Shown piece after piece: positions 46,808-56,926 of a stretch of 64,000 bases of DNA; position 1 is the stretch's first letter, and each line of letters begins with the position of its first letter. Below the pieces are notes generated by a model. The model made no database searches and was not told the DNA's origin. It was given only the letters and a program-made list of their open reading frames with translations. The translations under genes and the position numbers were made by a program. Source of the stretch: Edaphobacter acidisoli (GTDB lineage: Bacteria; Acidobacteriota; Terriglobia; Terriglobales; Acidobacteriaceae); NCBI RefSeq assembly GCF_014642855.1, contig NZ_BMJB01000001.1, positions 1,736,001 to 1,800,000 on the forward strand, written 5' to 3'.

Positions 46808-49800
46808 ATGAGGGCAGTGGCACATCGTCAATCATATTTCCCGTACCCGGGTCCTGGCGCCTTCCACGCTTGCTTACGCGTCGTCTTAGGATTGGCCTTC
46901 CTTGTCTGCGCGTGCGGCACGGCAATCGCGCAGCAAGACGTCGGTTATATCTTGGGATCGGTGACCGATCAATCAGGAGCTGCTGTGGCGGGAGCCAAAG
47001 TCACCGTACTCTGGCAAAGTACGGGCCTTGTTTATACGCTTGTCACCAATGCGTCCGGCTATTACACTTCGCAGCCGTTGCAGGTCGGACAATACACAGT
47101 AACCGCTGAAAAAGCAGGCTTTTCGAATGCGACTATTCGCAATCTGAACGTGGATACGGCAGCGCACGTGCAGGCCAACCTTGTGCTTAAAGTCGGCACA
47201 GCTAACACGACCGTCACGGTTCTGGGGACACCTCCCGTGATGGATACAACTGACGCTGAAATCGGCAGCACAATCGACCATCGCTCCGCTCAGCAGCTGC
47301 CTGTCAATGGTCGCAGTGTTTTGGCTTTAGCCACGCTTTCTCCTGGTGTCGTGTCTGCCGTGGGAGCCGTAAACGAAGGCTTTCAAAATCGTGGCACAGC
47401 TGTATCAGCTGTCCGCATCAATGGTGGTGCCGCTGGCGTAAACAACAACCTTCTCGACGGTGTCTCGAACACGCAGAACTGGCTAGGTGAAGTCGCGATC
47501 AACCTCAAGTCAGATGCTGTGCAGGAATACCGCATCATGACTGGTGTGGTTCCTGCACAGTTTGGATACACTTCCGGCGGTGTCATTAATGTAGTTACGC
47601 GCTCAGGAAGCAATACCCTGCATGGCAGCGTATACGAGTTCTTCCGCAATGATGCCCTGGACGCCGAACAATCGTTCCCGAGACCCGCATTCGGCAAACA
47701 GGAGCTTCGCTTCAACAACTATGGCGCAACCCTGGGCGGACCGCTTCTTCGCAACAAAATGTTTCTGTTCGGAAACTACGAGGGATATCAGTTCACCAGC
47801 GCCAACCCCGTTTACTTTACGCTGCCCACAGCGCAAGAATACCAAGGCGATTTCAGCGATCTTCGCCAACTCGTGAACGGTGTTTGTACGCCCGTCAATA
47901 TTTACGATGCAGACAACGTCGTCAACGGCCAGCGTCAGCAGTTTGCATACAACGGAACAAAGAACGTCATCCCACCCTCGCGTCTGGACTCAGTTGCCGC
48001 AGCTTACAGCAAGATGTTTTATCCGCTACCAAACAACACATCGGGCGGCTACAACTCGTGCACTCATGCCAACAACTATCTGTATGCGCTGCCGGTTATC
48101 GCCAGCGAGCGACAGGGGATCGTGCGTAGCGACTACAGTATCTCGGACAGCGATAGCATGATGGCCCGTTACGCTTACTACTTCAATGGCACCAATAATG
48201 GCACTAATGCAGGAGGGCTACCCGGACTCTACAGCCACCGCAACGATCATCTTCAGACGCAAAGCGCCGTACTCTCTGAAACGCACATCTTTAGGGCGAC
48301 GTTGCTAAACGATGCACGCATCAGCATGATGCGAAGCGATTTTCCCTTCCAGGCTGCATCGGCATATCAAAATATCGCCAGTAAGATCGGACTTCCCAAC
48401 GACACGGGCATCGAAATTCCTCAGATGAGCAACGGCGTAGTGGCTCCGAACATCACCGTCGGCTTCCGCGCTTCCACAAGCATCGCAGGCATTGACGATG
48501 TCACCTGGAGCAAAGGAAATCACACACTGCACATTGGCGGCAACATCACGTGGACAGAGGGATACAACAACCAGACAGGCTCATCAGCATCGGGTAACTT
48601 CAACTTTGGCGCGGGCACAACTGCAGAGGGGAGCGATACAACAGTCGTGTCGGGCACAGGAAGCCAGTTCGCATCGTTCATGCTCGGTCAGGTGACCGGC
48701 GCAAGCCAGCTTGTACAGGAAGGCTCTGCCTTTCGAAGAATGCTATTTGCCGGCTACATTCAGGACGATTGGCGCGCCACCTCCCGGCTGACCATCAATG
48801 CCGGGCTGCGTTACGACATGATGACCCAGGCTGTCGAAAAGCACAACGGCATCCAGAACTTCGACATTACACAGCCGAATCCGTCCAACAGCCTCTTCAT
48901 GGGCCTGGTAGAGTATGCAGACACCGCAGGATACGGACGCAATTTTGTGAAGGAAAATTTTGGCGATTTCGGTCCGCGTCTCGGCTTCGCATATTCGCTC
49001 GATGGAAAGAGCGAGACCGTCCTTCGTGGAGGCTTTGCCATCTATTATCCTTCCACGGCCGTTTACAGCTACGACGAATCATCCGGCAATCCGGCCGGCT
49101 ATACGACAATGACGACATCGTGGAGCGCTTCGACCGCACACGGCTATGACTTCTCATTGAAGAACGGACTGCCAGGCCAGTGGGCGCAGCCTGTGGGTGC
49201 CGCTGGTGGTCCCAATGCATTTTTGGGGCAGTCGGCAGCCTATATCGATCCCGAAGCCAAAGACCCTTCCGCGCAGCTTTATTCGCTTACATTGTCCCGC
49301 GCCTTGCCGTTTGGCGTGGTTGTTGATGCGTCATATGCCGGGAACCACGGAAACCATTTCGAGAACTTCTCTCCCAATCTGAACTTCCTTGCGCCGCAGT
49401 ACTACAGTCTTGGTACAGCTGCACTCAGCGCGCAGACTACGAATCCCTACGCTGGACTGGTTCCAGGAAGCCTCGGTGCGGCCACCCTTACTAAGGCGCA
49501 AATGCTCAAGCCGTATCCGTACATGTCGAGTGTCGTTACGCAGAATCCGCGAAACGGGTCATACTGGTCCAATCTTGCAATGCTCTCCGTGCAGCGCCGC
49601 GCGGCAAGCGGGTTACAGGTGATGGGAGCTTATACCTTTGGTAAGATCACCGACGCTGGCGTCCAGGACGTTTCTAATCTCTCCGCTGTTGGAACCGGCA
49701 CTTCGGCAGGCCCTCAGAATCCATATAATCCGGAAGCAGAACACTCGGTCGACACGATCGACGTTACGCATCGTATGTCCGCATCCGTACTGTACGATCT

Positions 49801-50368
49801 TCCTTTCGGCAAAGGGCACCACTTTTTGAACCGCCCAGCAACTGATCGCATCGTCGGCGGATGGCAGGTCAACGGTATTCTAACTATCGAATCGGGACGG
49901 CCCATCGGCATCAGCGGCGCCAATAATCAACTTGCAAGCCGACCAAACTGGAATCCCAACGTCAGCGTATTTGTGAAGCATCAGGGCCGTTCAACCCTGT
50001 ATCGCACCGGCCAGTTGGAGTGGTTCAATCCGCAGGCGTTTGTGAATCCTCCGGACTACACCTTCGGCAATGTGCCGCGCATGCTTGGTAATTTGCGTGG
50101 TCCGGGTACAGTGAATCTCGATGCATCGCTCTTCAAGACAACGCATATTACAGATCGCGTCGCACTCGAATTCCGTATCGAGGCTTACAACGCGCTGAAC
50201 CACCCCAATTTGCCGATGCCAGGAGCGGGCTTCGTCGCGGGCGCTCCTGTAGACCCGACCAATCCGTATGCTGAAGGCGGGTTGAATACGAGTTCTTCCT
50301 TCGGCATGATTACCAGCGGAGCCGTAACCACGCGCAATGTACAGCTAGGCGCCAAGATCATGTTCTAG
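46808..50368 (+). CDS. TonB-dependent receptor 3 (carboxypeptidase-regulatory-like type)
   Basis: Outer-membrane receptor of 1186 aa. The signal peptide ends at CGTAIAQQD. A carboxypeptidase-regulatory-like domain follows (YILGSVTDQSGAAVAGAKVT), then a plug containing LPVNGRSVLALATLSPG and VRINGGAAGVNNNLLDGV, and a barrel ending in RNVQLGAKIMF. The start at 46808 has AAAGGA 9 nt upstream; a start 16 codons earlier lacks a ribosome site. First gene of a rightward operon with GH2, GH31 and an FAD oxidoreductase. It would import the glycan that these enzymes and the nearby MFS transporter process. Confidence 0.9.
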   Translation: MRAVAHRQSYFPYPGPGAFHACLRVVLGLAFLVCACGTAIAQQDVGYILGSVTDQSGAAVAGAKVTVLWQSTGLVYTLVTNASGYYTSQPLQVGQYTVTAEKAGFSNATIRNLNVDTAAHVQANLVLKVGTANTTVTVLGTPPVMDTTDAEIGSTIDHRSAQQLPVNGRSVLALATLSPGVVSAVGAVNEGFQNRGTAVSAVRINGGAAGVNNNLLDGVSNTQNWLGEVAINLKSDAVQEYRIMTGVVPAQFGYTSGGVINVVTRSGSNTLHGSVYEFFRNDALDAEQSFPRPAFGKQELRFNNYGATLGGPLLRNKMFLFGNYEGYQFTSANPVYFTLPTAQEYQGDFSDLRQLVNGVCTPVNIYDADNVVNGQRQQFAYNGTKNVIPPSRLDSVAAAYSKMFYPLPNNTSGGYNSCTHANNYLYALPVIASERQGIVRSDYSISDSDSMMARYAYYFNGTNNGTNAGGLPGLYSHRNDHLQTQSAVLSETHIFRATLLNDARISMMRSDFPFQAASAYQNIASKIGLPNDTGIEIPQMSNGVVAPNITVGFRASTSIAGIDDVTWSKGNHTLHIGGNITWTEGYNNQTGSSASGNFNFGAGTTAEGSDTTVVSGTGSQFASFMLGQVTGASQLVQEGSAFRRMLFAGYIQDDWRATSRLTINAGLRYDMMTQAVEKHNGIQNFDITQPNPSNSLFMGLVEYADTAGYGRNFVKENFGDFGPRLGFAYSLDGKSETVLRGGFAIYYPSTAVYSYDESSGNPAGYTTMTTSWSASTAHGYDFSLKNGLPGQWAQPVGAAGGPNAFLGQSAAYIDPEAKDPSAQLYSLTLSRALPFGVVVDASYAGNHGNHFENFSPNLNFLAPQYYSLGTAALSAQTTNPYAGLVPGSLGAATLTKAQMLKPYPYMSSVVTQNPRNGSYWSNLAMLSVQRRAASGLQVMGAYTFGKITDAGVQDVSNLSAVGTGTSAGPQNPYNPEAEHSVDTIDVTHRMSASVLYDLPFGKGHHFLNRPATDRIVGGWQVNGILTIESGRPIGISGANNQLASRPNWNPNVSVFVKHQGRSTLYRTGQLEWFNPQAFVNPPDYTFGNVPRMLGNLRGPGTVNLDASLFKTTHITDRVALEFRIEAYNALNHPNLPMPGAGFVAGAPVDPTNPYAEGGLNTSSSFGMITSGAVTTRNVQLGAKIMF

Positions 50369-50493
50369 AGACTTTATCTTGCAAATGTAAGCCTACTGGA
50401 ATGCTGTACCATGCCGGACTGCAAGCGTGCTTTTCCTTGTGGAAGCATAGTGATCGCTCACTTCAACCTTGACGATACTTTTAGCTAACCCTG

Positions 50494-52242
50494 ATGCAGA
50501 GGATGAGAATGCTGAGAACCAGGCGGCAATGTGTCGCAATTGTGATTTTTCTGCTGGGCGCCGCATTGCCACTTCTTGGCGCAACAAAAATCAGCCTCGA
50601 CGGCTCTGGATGGACATTTCGCACAACTCTTGCTCAGCAGGCGACCCAGGTAATCGTCCCCCACTGTTGGCCATCTGATCCACAATATCGCCGCTATATT
50701 GGCGACGCGATCTACCAGCGCAACTTTGAAATGCCCGTGGTCAAGCCGGGACAGATTATTCGCCTGCACTTTGATGCCGTTTACAACGAAGCGACGGTTT
50801 GGCTCAATGGGCGAAGATTGGGAACGCACGAAGGCGGCTACACTCCGTTTGAATTCGAAGTAACAAAGCTGCTCAGAACCGGAAGTAACCATCTCCTCGT
50901 CGAAGTCAACAACACGCCCACGCTCACCAATATTCCCGCACTTGCTACCTCGCACGGATCACGCAGCTATCCCCCTCGCGGCACGGCTGAAGAGCCCACC
51001 ATCGTAGGCTGGATGCCGTATGGCGGCATCGTTCGACCTGTAAGCCTGCTCATCAGCAATTCTGTTTATCTGCGGAACATGAAAGTCGACGCAGCGCCCA
51101 ACCTCGCGCACCACTCGGCGCACATTGTCATCCGTGCGTGGCTTCATAATGGCGGATCAACAACAGCAACCACCGTCATACGAGGCACAGTCGCAGGGCT
51201 CGCAGTGTATTTTCCCAGAACCCAGGTCCATGCCGGCGCGGATACCGAGGTTGAGTGGACGGGAACTCTGCATCATGTACATCTCTGGGATGTCCACGAC
51301 CCCTATCTCTACGATGTAGCTCTTTCGGTTCCAGGCGACGAACTGACCGCGAAAGTCGGAATACGTCAGATTCGGGTGCAAGGCACGGAACTGCTGCTCA
51401 ACGGCAGGGCCGTGCACCTTTTTGGCGCCAATCGTGTCAGCGAAGATCCGACCGAAGGCTTGCGCGAGTCGGATGCGATCGTTCAACGCGACATGAGCGA
51501 TATGCTTGCTGACAATATGCGCATGATGCGCATCGCGCATTATCCGGAGGCGCCAGCGCTGCTCGACTTTGCCGATAGCCATGGGATGCTGATAATCGCC
51601 GAAGCGGGAAACTGGAACATGAGCGCATGGCAGATGGCCGATCCTGGCATTCGCGCGACATGGAAAAGACAAATGAAAGAGATGATGGCGCAGGACTGGA
51701 ATCATCCTTCGGTAATTGCCTGGAGCGTAGGGAACGAATACGAATCGTTTACCAAAGACGGCATCGACTGGACACGTGATATGCGCGCCTTCACGCTTGG
51801 CCTCGACTCGACACGGCTCATTACTTTCGCCTCGCGGTTTACGGGCGACCCGTCCGTGAAGACGGGAAAGGATGAGGCCAGCCAATACTCTGATTTTGTT
51901 TCCATCAATACATACGGAAATTACGCGCATGCGCTTGACCATGCTCACGCGCTTTATCCCGATAAACCCATCTTTGTCACCGAGTTTGGCAGGATGGGCG
52001 AACCGGACCTGCACGATCAGAAACGCATTGTGGCAATCACGGAAGCTGTTACTGCAATGAAGGCGCGGCCATGGGTGATCGGCGGTTCGCTTTGGACATG
52101 GGCCGATTACAGATCTTTGATCCGAGGAACCCCTTCTAACGGAATACGGAACTGGGGCGTCGTCACAATTGATCGGCAGCATCGCGACAGTTGGAAGGTG
52201 GTGCAGGATCTGTTCAACACGGATTACTTGAAAGGCAAATGA
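50494..52242 (+). CDS. GH2 glycosidase (short form), exported
   Basis: Family GH2 enzyme of 582 aa. A hydrophobic signal segment runs about 12-29 (IFLLGAALPLLGA). The sugar-binding domain (about 35-190) has YNEATVWLNGRRLGTHEGGY; an Ig-like domain and the TIM barrel follow, with acid/base E415 in WSVGNEYESF and nucleophile E497 in IFVTEFGRMG. There are no C-terminal Ig domains, unlike the two larger GH2 proteins in the window. This short architecture is common for beta-glucuronidases and some beta-galactosidases; which one is not decided by sequence here. Second gene of the receptor 3 operon, ten bp before GH31. Confidence 0.88.
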   Translation: MQRMRMLRTRRQCVAIVIFLLGAALPLLGATKISLDGSGWTFRTTLAQQATQVIVPHCWPSDPQYRRYIGDAIYQRNFEMPVVKPGQIIRLHFDAVYNEATVWLNGRRLGTHEGGYTPFEFEVTKLLRTGSNHLLVEVNNTPTLTNIPALATSHGSRSYPPRGTAEEPTIVGWMPYGGIVRPVSLLISNSVYLRNMKVDAAPNLAHHSAHIVIRAWLHNGGSTTATTVIRGTVAGLAVYFPRTQVHAGADTEVEWTGTLHHVHLWDVHDPYLYDVALSVPGDELTAKVGIRQIRVQGTELLLNGRAVHLFGANRVSEDPTEGLRESDAIVQRDMSDMLADNMRMMRIAHYPEAPALLDFADSHGMLIIAEAGNWNMSAWQMADPGIRATWKRQMKEMMAQDWNHPSVIAWSVGNEYESFTKDGIDWTRDMRAFTLGLDSTRLITFASRFTGDPSVKTGKDEASQYSDFVSINTYGNYAHALDHAHALYPDKPIFVTEFGRMGEPDLHDQKRIVAITEAVTAMKARPWVIGGSLWTWADYRSLIRGTPSNGIRNWGVVTIDRQHRDSWKVVQDLFNTDYLKGK

Positions 52243-52252
52243 GACGCACGCG

Positions 52253-54505
52253 ATGAATAACATGGTTGCAATGCGGTGGAGATTGCTGGCAGCTTTGGCT
52301 GCGATTGCAGCAGCGTGGATGTGGGGCGCTCTACCGGCTCGGGCGAGCAGTTCGGATGCAGGCAGAGTGCATCTTGAGAGCAATGGGATTGGCTTTCAAA
52401 TGGAGCTCGCCGAAGGACGTTACTCCTTCATTGAGAATGGGCACGCCGCGGTTACTCAGGATGCGCGGGCCGGAGTCTTACTCGCCGGCAGCCCGGTCAG
52501 CTTCAGGCTCGATGCCCCCTGTTCCTCCACCGAATGCCGTTTGACAGGAACCAGCGCTGCCGGCGAGCACATCCATCTAACTGTTCGCCTCTCACCTCAT
52601 CGCGCAGAACTGATCGCATCTCCTGAAAAGCCCGGTGAAGAGTTGCGCTTTGTTACCAGCGGCGCTGCTCCTGCCTATGGCCTGGCGGACCACGCCGTCG
52701 AAAATGAATTCAAGCCTCTCCCACAACGGCAATACAATACCGATATCAGCGGATTCGCTGACGATACCCTGCTCTCCGGTCAAGGTATTGCACGTCTGGT
52801 CAGCAATTTCGTTATCTATCCCCGTCAGCGCTTTGCCGAACTCCTCGTCGATCCCACCATGAAGATCGTACATACGTCCTCGGCGCAGATTGTGCAGGGT
52901 GTTGTGCACTCTCACGCCGAGGAGCATCTCTACTACTTCTTTGGTGATCCGCACGCGATATACGCACAGTACCTCGCGGTACGCAATGCCGAAGGCTATC
53001 GCGTCTTCACTCCGAAGTATCGCGCCTTTGGTGTTGGCTGGGAAGCTTTCGGTGCTCTCGGGTGGAACACGAATGCAACCACCGTGCGCGAAAGCGTGGA
53101 TCGTTACATAGCGGAGGGTTATCCACTACGCTGGATGGTGATCGGCTCCGGCTTCTGGCCTGACGCACCCGAGATGCACGAGACCACCTCCTTTGGTCTC
53201 TGGGATCATAAGAAATATCCCTACCCCAAAGCATTTATCCAGCACTTCAGGTCGGAGCATCTCGACGTGATGCTGGGTCTGCGCATCACTTTCATTACCA
53301 CTGGGCCCTACTCCGCAGAGGGTGTTGCCAAAGGCTATTTTCTCCAGAAGGATGGCAAGCCAGAAGTCTTTCATGGAGGTTGGCCGCGGATGCCCTACTA
53401 CCTGCTCGACTCGCATAATCCTGAGGCACTCGACTGGTACATGGATCTTATCAAGCGCTGGCAGGCCTACGGTGTCGACGGTTGGAAGGAAGACTTCTAT
53501 GGCTACGGCGGCTACGCGCTACGCGACGACAAGGTCGATCCCGTCAACGACAGATTGATGGAGGAAGGCCAGCTCGTTATCGAACGCAATGGCTACCTCT
53601 CATCCAACGGCGATCTTCACCGCATTAACGATTTTAACTTCGACCAGAATCAGGATCGCGGCCCTGTCAACGCGCTGGCGCTCGCATACTCCGGATTTCC
53701 TCTCGTCTATCCGGACATCGTCGGCGGCACATTCGGAGAAAATCGTTTTGCCTCGCAGCGCACCGAACGTATGCAGATCTACATGATGCGAAACGCGCAA
53801 TGGGCCGCTTTGCACAGCAGCATGGGAATGGGCGAACCACCCTGGACCTTCTCACCTGAAACCGCCAAAGTCATGCTGCAGGCCGCGCAGTTGCACCAGC
53901 GCATCGCTCCCTATATCTACAGCAACGCGCTGCGGTTCGCGCACGACGGCTATCCCTGGGCCATGACTCCGCTGCCCATTGCATTCCCCGACGATCCCAA
54001 CGTGTATGGGCGCGGAAACGCGACTGTCCGCGGATACGAGTGGCTGATCGGCGACGCCATGCTCGCTGTGCCGCTTTATGGCAACGACTACGCCGAGGCG
54101 ACTGCGCGCGACATCTACCTGCCGGCAGGCAACTGGATGGATTTCGACACAGGCAAACTCTACAGCGGACATCAAACGCTGAAGGATTTCGCTCTGCCTC
54201 CCGGCAAGACGCCACTGTTTATCGGCGGATCGGGCATCACGCTGGAGAATCGCGGAGGCAAGCTGCTCGTCTGCATTTATCCGGTTGCCGAGCACGCCGA
54301 GGTAAGTCTCACCCTCCCGCAAGGTGGCGCGCCTGTATATGTGGAGGTGCACGGCCTGCGGGGCATGAAGCAATGGGAGAACGCCACCATCGTCGACCGG
54401 AATGGCAAGACCATAGCTACGGATAGAAACGGATTCGCTTTTACCTTTGTGCCGCAGGCAGGCGTGAGCTACCGCGTGCGCGCGCTCGGAGTTTCAACAC
54501 ATTAG
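52253..54505 (+). CDS. GH31 family alpha-glycosidase, exported
   Basis: Family GH31 enzyme of 750 aa. A signal peptide ends near LPARASSSDAG. An N-terminal beta-sandwich is followed by the barrel, with the nucleophile D414 in VDGWKEDFYGYGG and D488 in PLVYPDIVGGTFG in the conserved GG loop; the acid/base is probably one of the Asp residues near 464-468. A C-terminal beta domain contains AGNWMDFDTGKLYSGHQTL. GH31 includes alpha-glucosidases, alpha-xylosidases and alpha-galactosidases; specificity is unknown here. Third gene of the operon. Its start lies 10 bp after the GH2 stop with no strong ribosome site. Confidence 0.9.
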   Translation: MNNMVAMRWRLLAALAAIAAAWMWGALPARASSSDAGRVHLESNGIGFQMELAEGRYSFIENGHAAVTQDARAGVLLAGSPVSFRLDAPCSSTECRLTGTSAAGEHIHLTVRLSPHRAELIASPEKPGEELRFVTSGAAPAYGLADHAVENEFKPLPQRQYNTDISGFADDTLLSGQGIARLVSNFVIYPRQRFAELLVDPTMKIVHTSSAQIVQGVVHSHAEEHLYYFFGDPHAIYAQYLAVRNAEGYRVFTPKYRAFGVGWEAFGALGWNTNATTVRESVDRYIAEGYPLRWMVIGSGFWPDAPEMHETTSFGLWDHKKYPYPKAFIQHFRSEHLDVMLGLRITFITTGPYSAEGVAKGYFLQKDGKPEVFHGGWPRMPYYLLDSHNPEALDWYMDLIKRWQAYGVDGWKEDFYGYGGYALRDDKVDPVNDRLMEEGQLVIERNGYLSSNGDLHRINDFNFDQNQDRGPVNALALAYSGFPLVYPDIVGGTFGENRFASQRTERMQIYMMRNAQWAALHSSMGMGEPPWTFSPETAKVMLQAAQLHQRIAPYIYSNALRFAHDGYPWAMTPLPIAFPDDPNVYGRGNATVRGYEWLIGDAMLAVPLYGNDYAEATARDIYLPAGNWMDFDTGKLYSGHQTLKDFALPPGKTPLFIGGSGITLENRGGKLLVCIYPVAEHAEVSLTLPQGGAPVYVEVHGLRGMKQWENATIVDRNGKTIATDRNGFAFTFVPQAGVSYRVRALGVSTH

Positions 54506-54529
54506 TTACTCGCAGGGGGGATCGCGCAT

Positions 54530-56926
54530 ATGGGGATGGACCGTAGAAATTTTGTGCAGCGTGTTCTGTTGGCATTGGGAGCAGCCGGAACAGGAACTCC
54601 GTCGCAGGCTCAGGCAACAACCCCGCGGCTCGATGTTGCCGATGCCGAAGGATCGCAAGGATATATCCGCCCTGGCACAATCGAGGTCATCCGCCGGTCC
54701 TTCGATGTTGTCGTAGTCGGCGGCGGCATCTCTGGAACCTGCGCAGCCATCAGTGCCGCACGCAACGGCGCGCGCGCCGCGCTCGTTCACGAGCGTTCTG
54801 CATTGGGCGGGAACTCCTCAAGCGAAGTACGGCTCTATCCCGAAGACACCTGCGGGTTCAGTCCGTGGATCAAGGAGTCGGGCATTCTCGAAGAGATGGA
54901 GGAAGAGGAGCGTGCGCGTAACTGGGAGTCCCGCATCGAAGGCATGATGAACTCAGAGTGGGATCTGGTGTTGTACGAGTGGGCCAAGCGCGAGAAAAAT
55001 CTAACGCTGTTTCTCAATACGACCATGCGCGAGGTTGTTATGCGAGACTCTGCGCATATTGAGGCGATTCGCGCACCGCAGTTGGGGACCGAACGCGAGT
55101 TCATTCTTTCTGCACCCATGTTCATCGACTCAACGGGAGACGGCGTGCTCGGCTACCGCTCTGGAGCTGATTTTCACTGGGGCAAAGAAATACGCGCGAA
55201 GTACAATGAGACGCTCGCTCCAACCGAACCGACCCATGGACTCATGGGCAATACACTCTTCTTTCGCGCACGCGATACCGGCAGTCCCATCCCTTTCAAG
55301 CGCCCGGAATGGGCCGCAGAATTCAAGACCGAAGACGACCTCACGGACCGGGATCACGGACATTTTGAGTGCGGCTACTGGTGGATCGAAGTTGGCGCGC
55401 CGTTGCATCCGATCCACGACAATGAAGAGATTCGCGACGAAGCACTGCGCCAATTGTTAGGAGTCTGGGACCACATTAAAAATCGTTGCACCCATGACGA
55501 TGTACGTGAAAAAGCGAAGAACTATGCGCTCGAATTCGTCGGCTTCTGGCCGTATAAACGCGAATCGCGCAGGATCCTCGGCGATTACGTACTGACGGAG
55601 AAAGATGTACGTAACCCTTCCATTCATCCAGACGACATCGCCTACGGATCGTGGGGCATCGACATCCATGTGCCGGGTGGAATTCTTAAGCAGCATATTC
55701 CCCCCTATCCACCGCCGCGCACTGATGAAAACTTCCAGTATCGCAGTACGATTCCGTACGGAATTCCTCTACGCTCCTGTTACTCGCGCAACGTTCGTAA
55801 TCTATTTACGGCTGGCCGGCCAATAGGAACGAGCTATGTCGCTTTCGCTTCCTCGCGTGTGTTGCCGACAGGTGCGATTGTAGGACAAGCAGTGGGCGCT
55901 GCCGCTGCACTCTGCATGAAGCATGCATGCGAACCGCAGTTAGTCGCACAGAAACACGCAAAGGAACTGCAACAACTGCTTCTCCGCCAGGATGCATCCA
56001 TTCCCGGCGTCGTTAACGAAGATTCAGCCGATCTCGCGCGGCGCGGTACCGTAACTGCAAGCAGCGAGGCCGCTCTCGTTTTTCCGGAGTCTGACTCATT
56101 CCATTCCGCACATTTCGCCCTCGGTCAGGTCTTCCCTGTCTCGACAGATCAGCTACACGCTATCGATCTTTTGCTGCAGTCGAATGCCACACAAGATCAG
56201 CGCGTGATCCTCAAGTTACGGCGTATCGAACACGTTTGGGATCTTCGACCCTCGCCATCCATCGCCAGTGCCTCCGCCACAGTTCTTGCGAATCATAAAG
56301 GATATGTTCGCTTCACGTTGAATGCACGCACAAAGCCCGGTGGTTTGTATTTTGTCTGGATTGAGGCGCAGCCAGAGATCAGTTGGGCTCTCCACAGCGA
56401 TCTCCCGGGCGAGCCATCGAAGACACCCGTGGGCTCCACTGCTGCGGACCTACCTCCTGGCAATAGATGGCGTCCGCTAACCGGCGGACATGTTTTCACG
56501 ATGCACACGATACCGGAGCAGAAGCCATACGGGCCGCAGAACATCGTGTCCGGAACCAATCGTCCCGACATGTGGACGAATATCTACATTTCCGACGCGG
56601 CTGAGCAGCTTCCTGTATGGCTCGAGCTGAAGTTTCCATCACAGGTGCGGTTGAATACCGTACAGATCACCTTCGATACCGATACCAATAGGAGGATCCA
56701 ACTTCCTCGTTTCCGTTACCCCGAGTGCGTCAAACGCTATGAGATTGACGCCAAACTGGCTGGCGACTGGAAAACGCTTGCGCAGGAGGACGACAATTAC
56801 TATCGCCGTCGCGTGCACCACTTTGAGACCGTGACCACAGATAGATTACGTATTCGTCTACTCGAGACAAACGGAGCTCCGCAAGCCCGCGTCTATGAAT
56901 TACGTGCCTATCATGAAGAGACGTGA
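54530..56926 (+). CDS. Tat-exported FAD-dependent oxidoreductase
   Basis: Large flavin oxidoreductase (798 aa). The N-terminus MDRRNFVQRVLLALGAAG is a twin-arginine signal, so the folded, FAD-loaded protein should go to the periplasm. The Rossmann motif is VVVGGGISGTCAAISAARNG (61-80), followed by HERSALGGNSSSEVR, the FAD_oxidored (PF12831-like) pattern. The C-terminal 150 residues form a beta-rich, discoidin-like tail (LPVWLELKFPSQVRLN, HFETVTTDRLRIRL). GGGGGG precedes the start by 9 nt. Last gene of the receptor 3 operon; its end overlaps the convergent MFS gene by 16 bp. Substrate unknown; probably a sugar or glycoside. Confidence 0.85.
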   Translation: MGMDRRNFVQRVLLALGAAGTGTPSQAQATTPRLDVADAEGSQGYIRPGTIEVIRRSFDVVVVGGGISGTCAAISAARNGARAALVHERSALGGNSSSEVRLYPEDTCGFSPWIKESGILEEMEEEERARNWESRIEGMMNSEWDLVLYEWAKREKNLTLFLNTTMREVVMRDSAHIEAIRAPQLGTEREFILSAPMFIDSTGDGVLGYRSGADFHWGKEIRAKYNETLAPTEPTHGLMGNTLFFRARDTGSPIPFKRPEWAAEFKTEDDLTDRDHGHFECGYWWIEVGAPLHPIHDNEEIRDEALRQLLGVWDHIKNRCTHDDVREKAKNYALEFVGFWPYKRESRRILGDYVLTEKDVRNPSIHPDDIAYGSWGIDIHVPGGILKQHIPPYPPPRTDENFQYRSTIPYGIPLRSCYSRNVRNLFTAGRPIGTSYVAFASSRVLPTGAIVGQAVGAAAALCMKHACEPQLVAQKHAKELQQLLLRQDASIPGVVNEDSADLARRGTVTASSEAALVFPESDSFHSAHFALGQVFPVSTDQLHAIDLLLQSNATQDQRVILKLRRIEHVWDLRPSPSIASASATVLANHKGYVRFTLNARTKPGGLYFVWIEAQPEISWALHSDLPGEPSKTPVGSTAADLPPGNRWRPLTGGHVFTMHTIPEQKPYGPQNIVSGTNRPDMWTNIYISDAAEQLPVWLELKFPSQVRLNTVQITFDTDTNRRIQLPRFRYPECVKRYEIDAKLAGDWKTLAQEDDNYYRRRVHHFETVTTDRLRIRLLETNGAPQARVYELRAYHEET

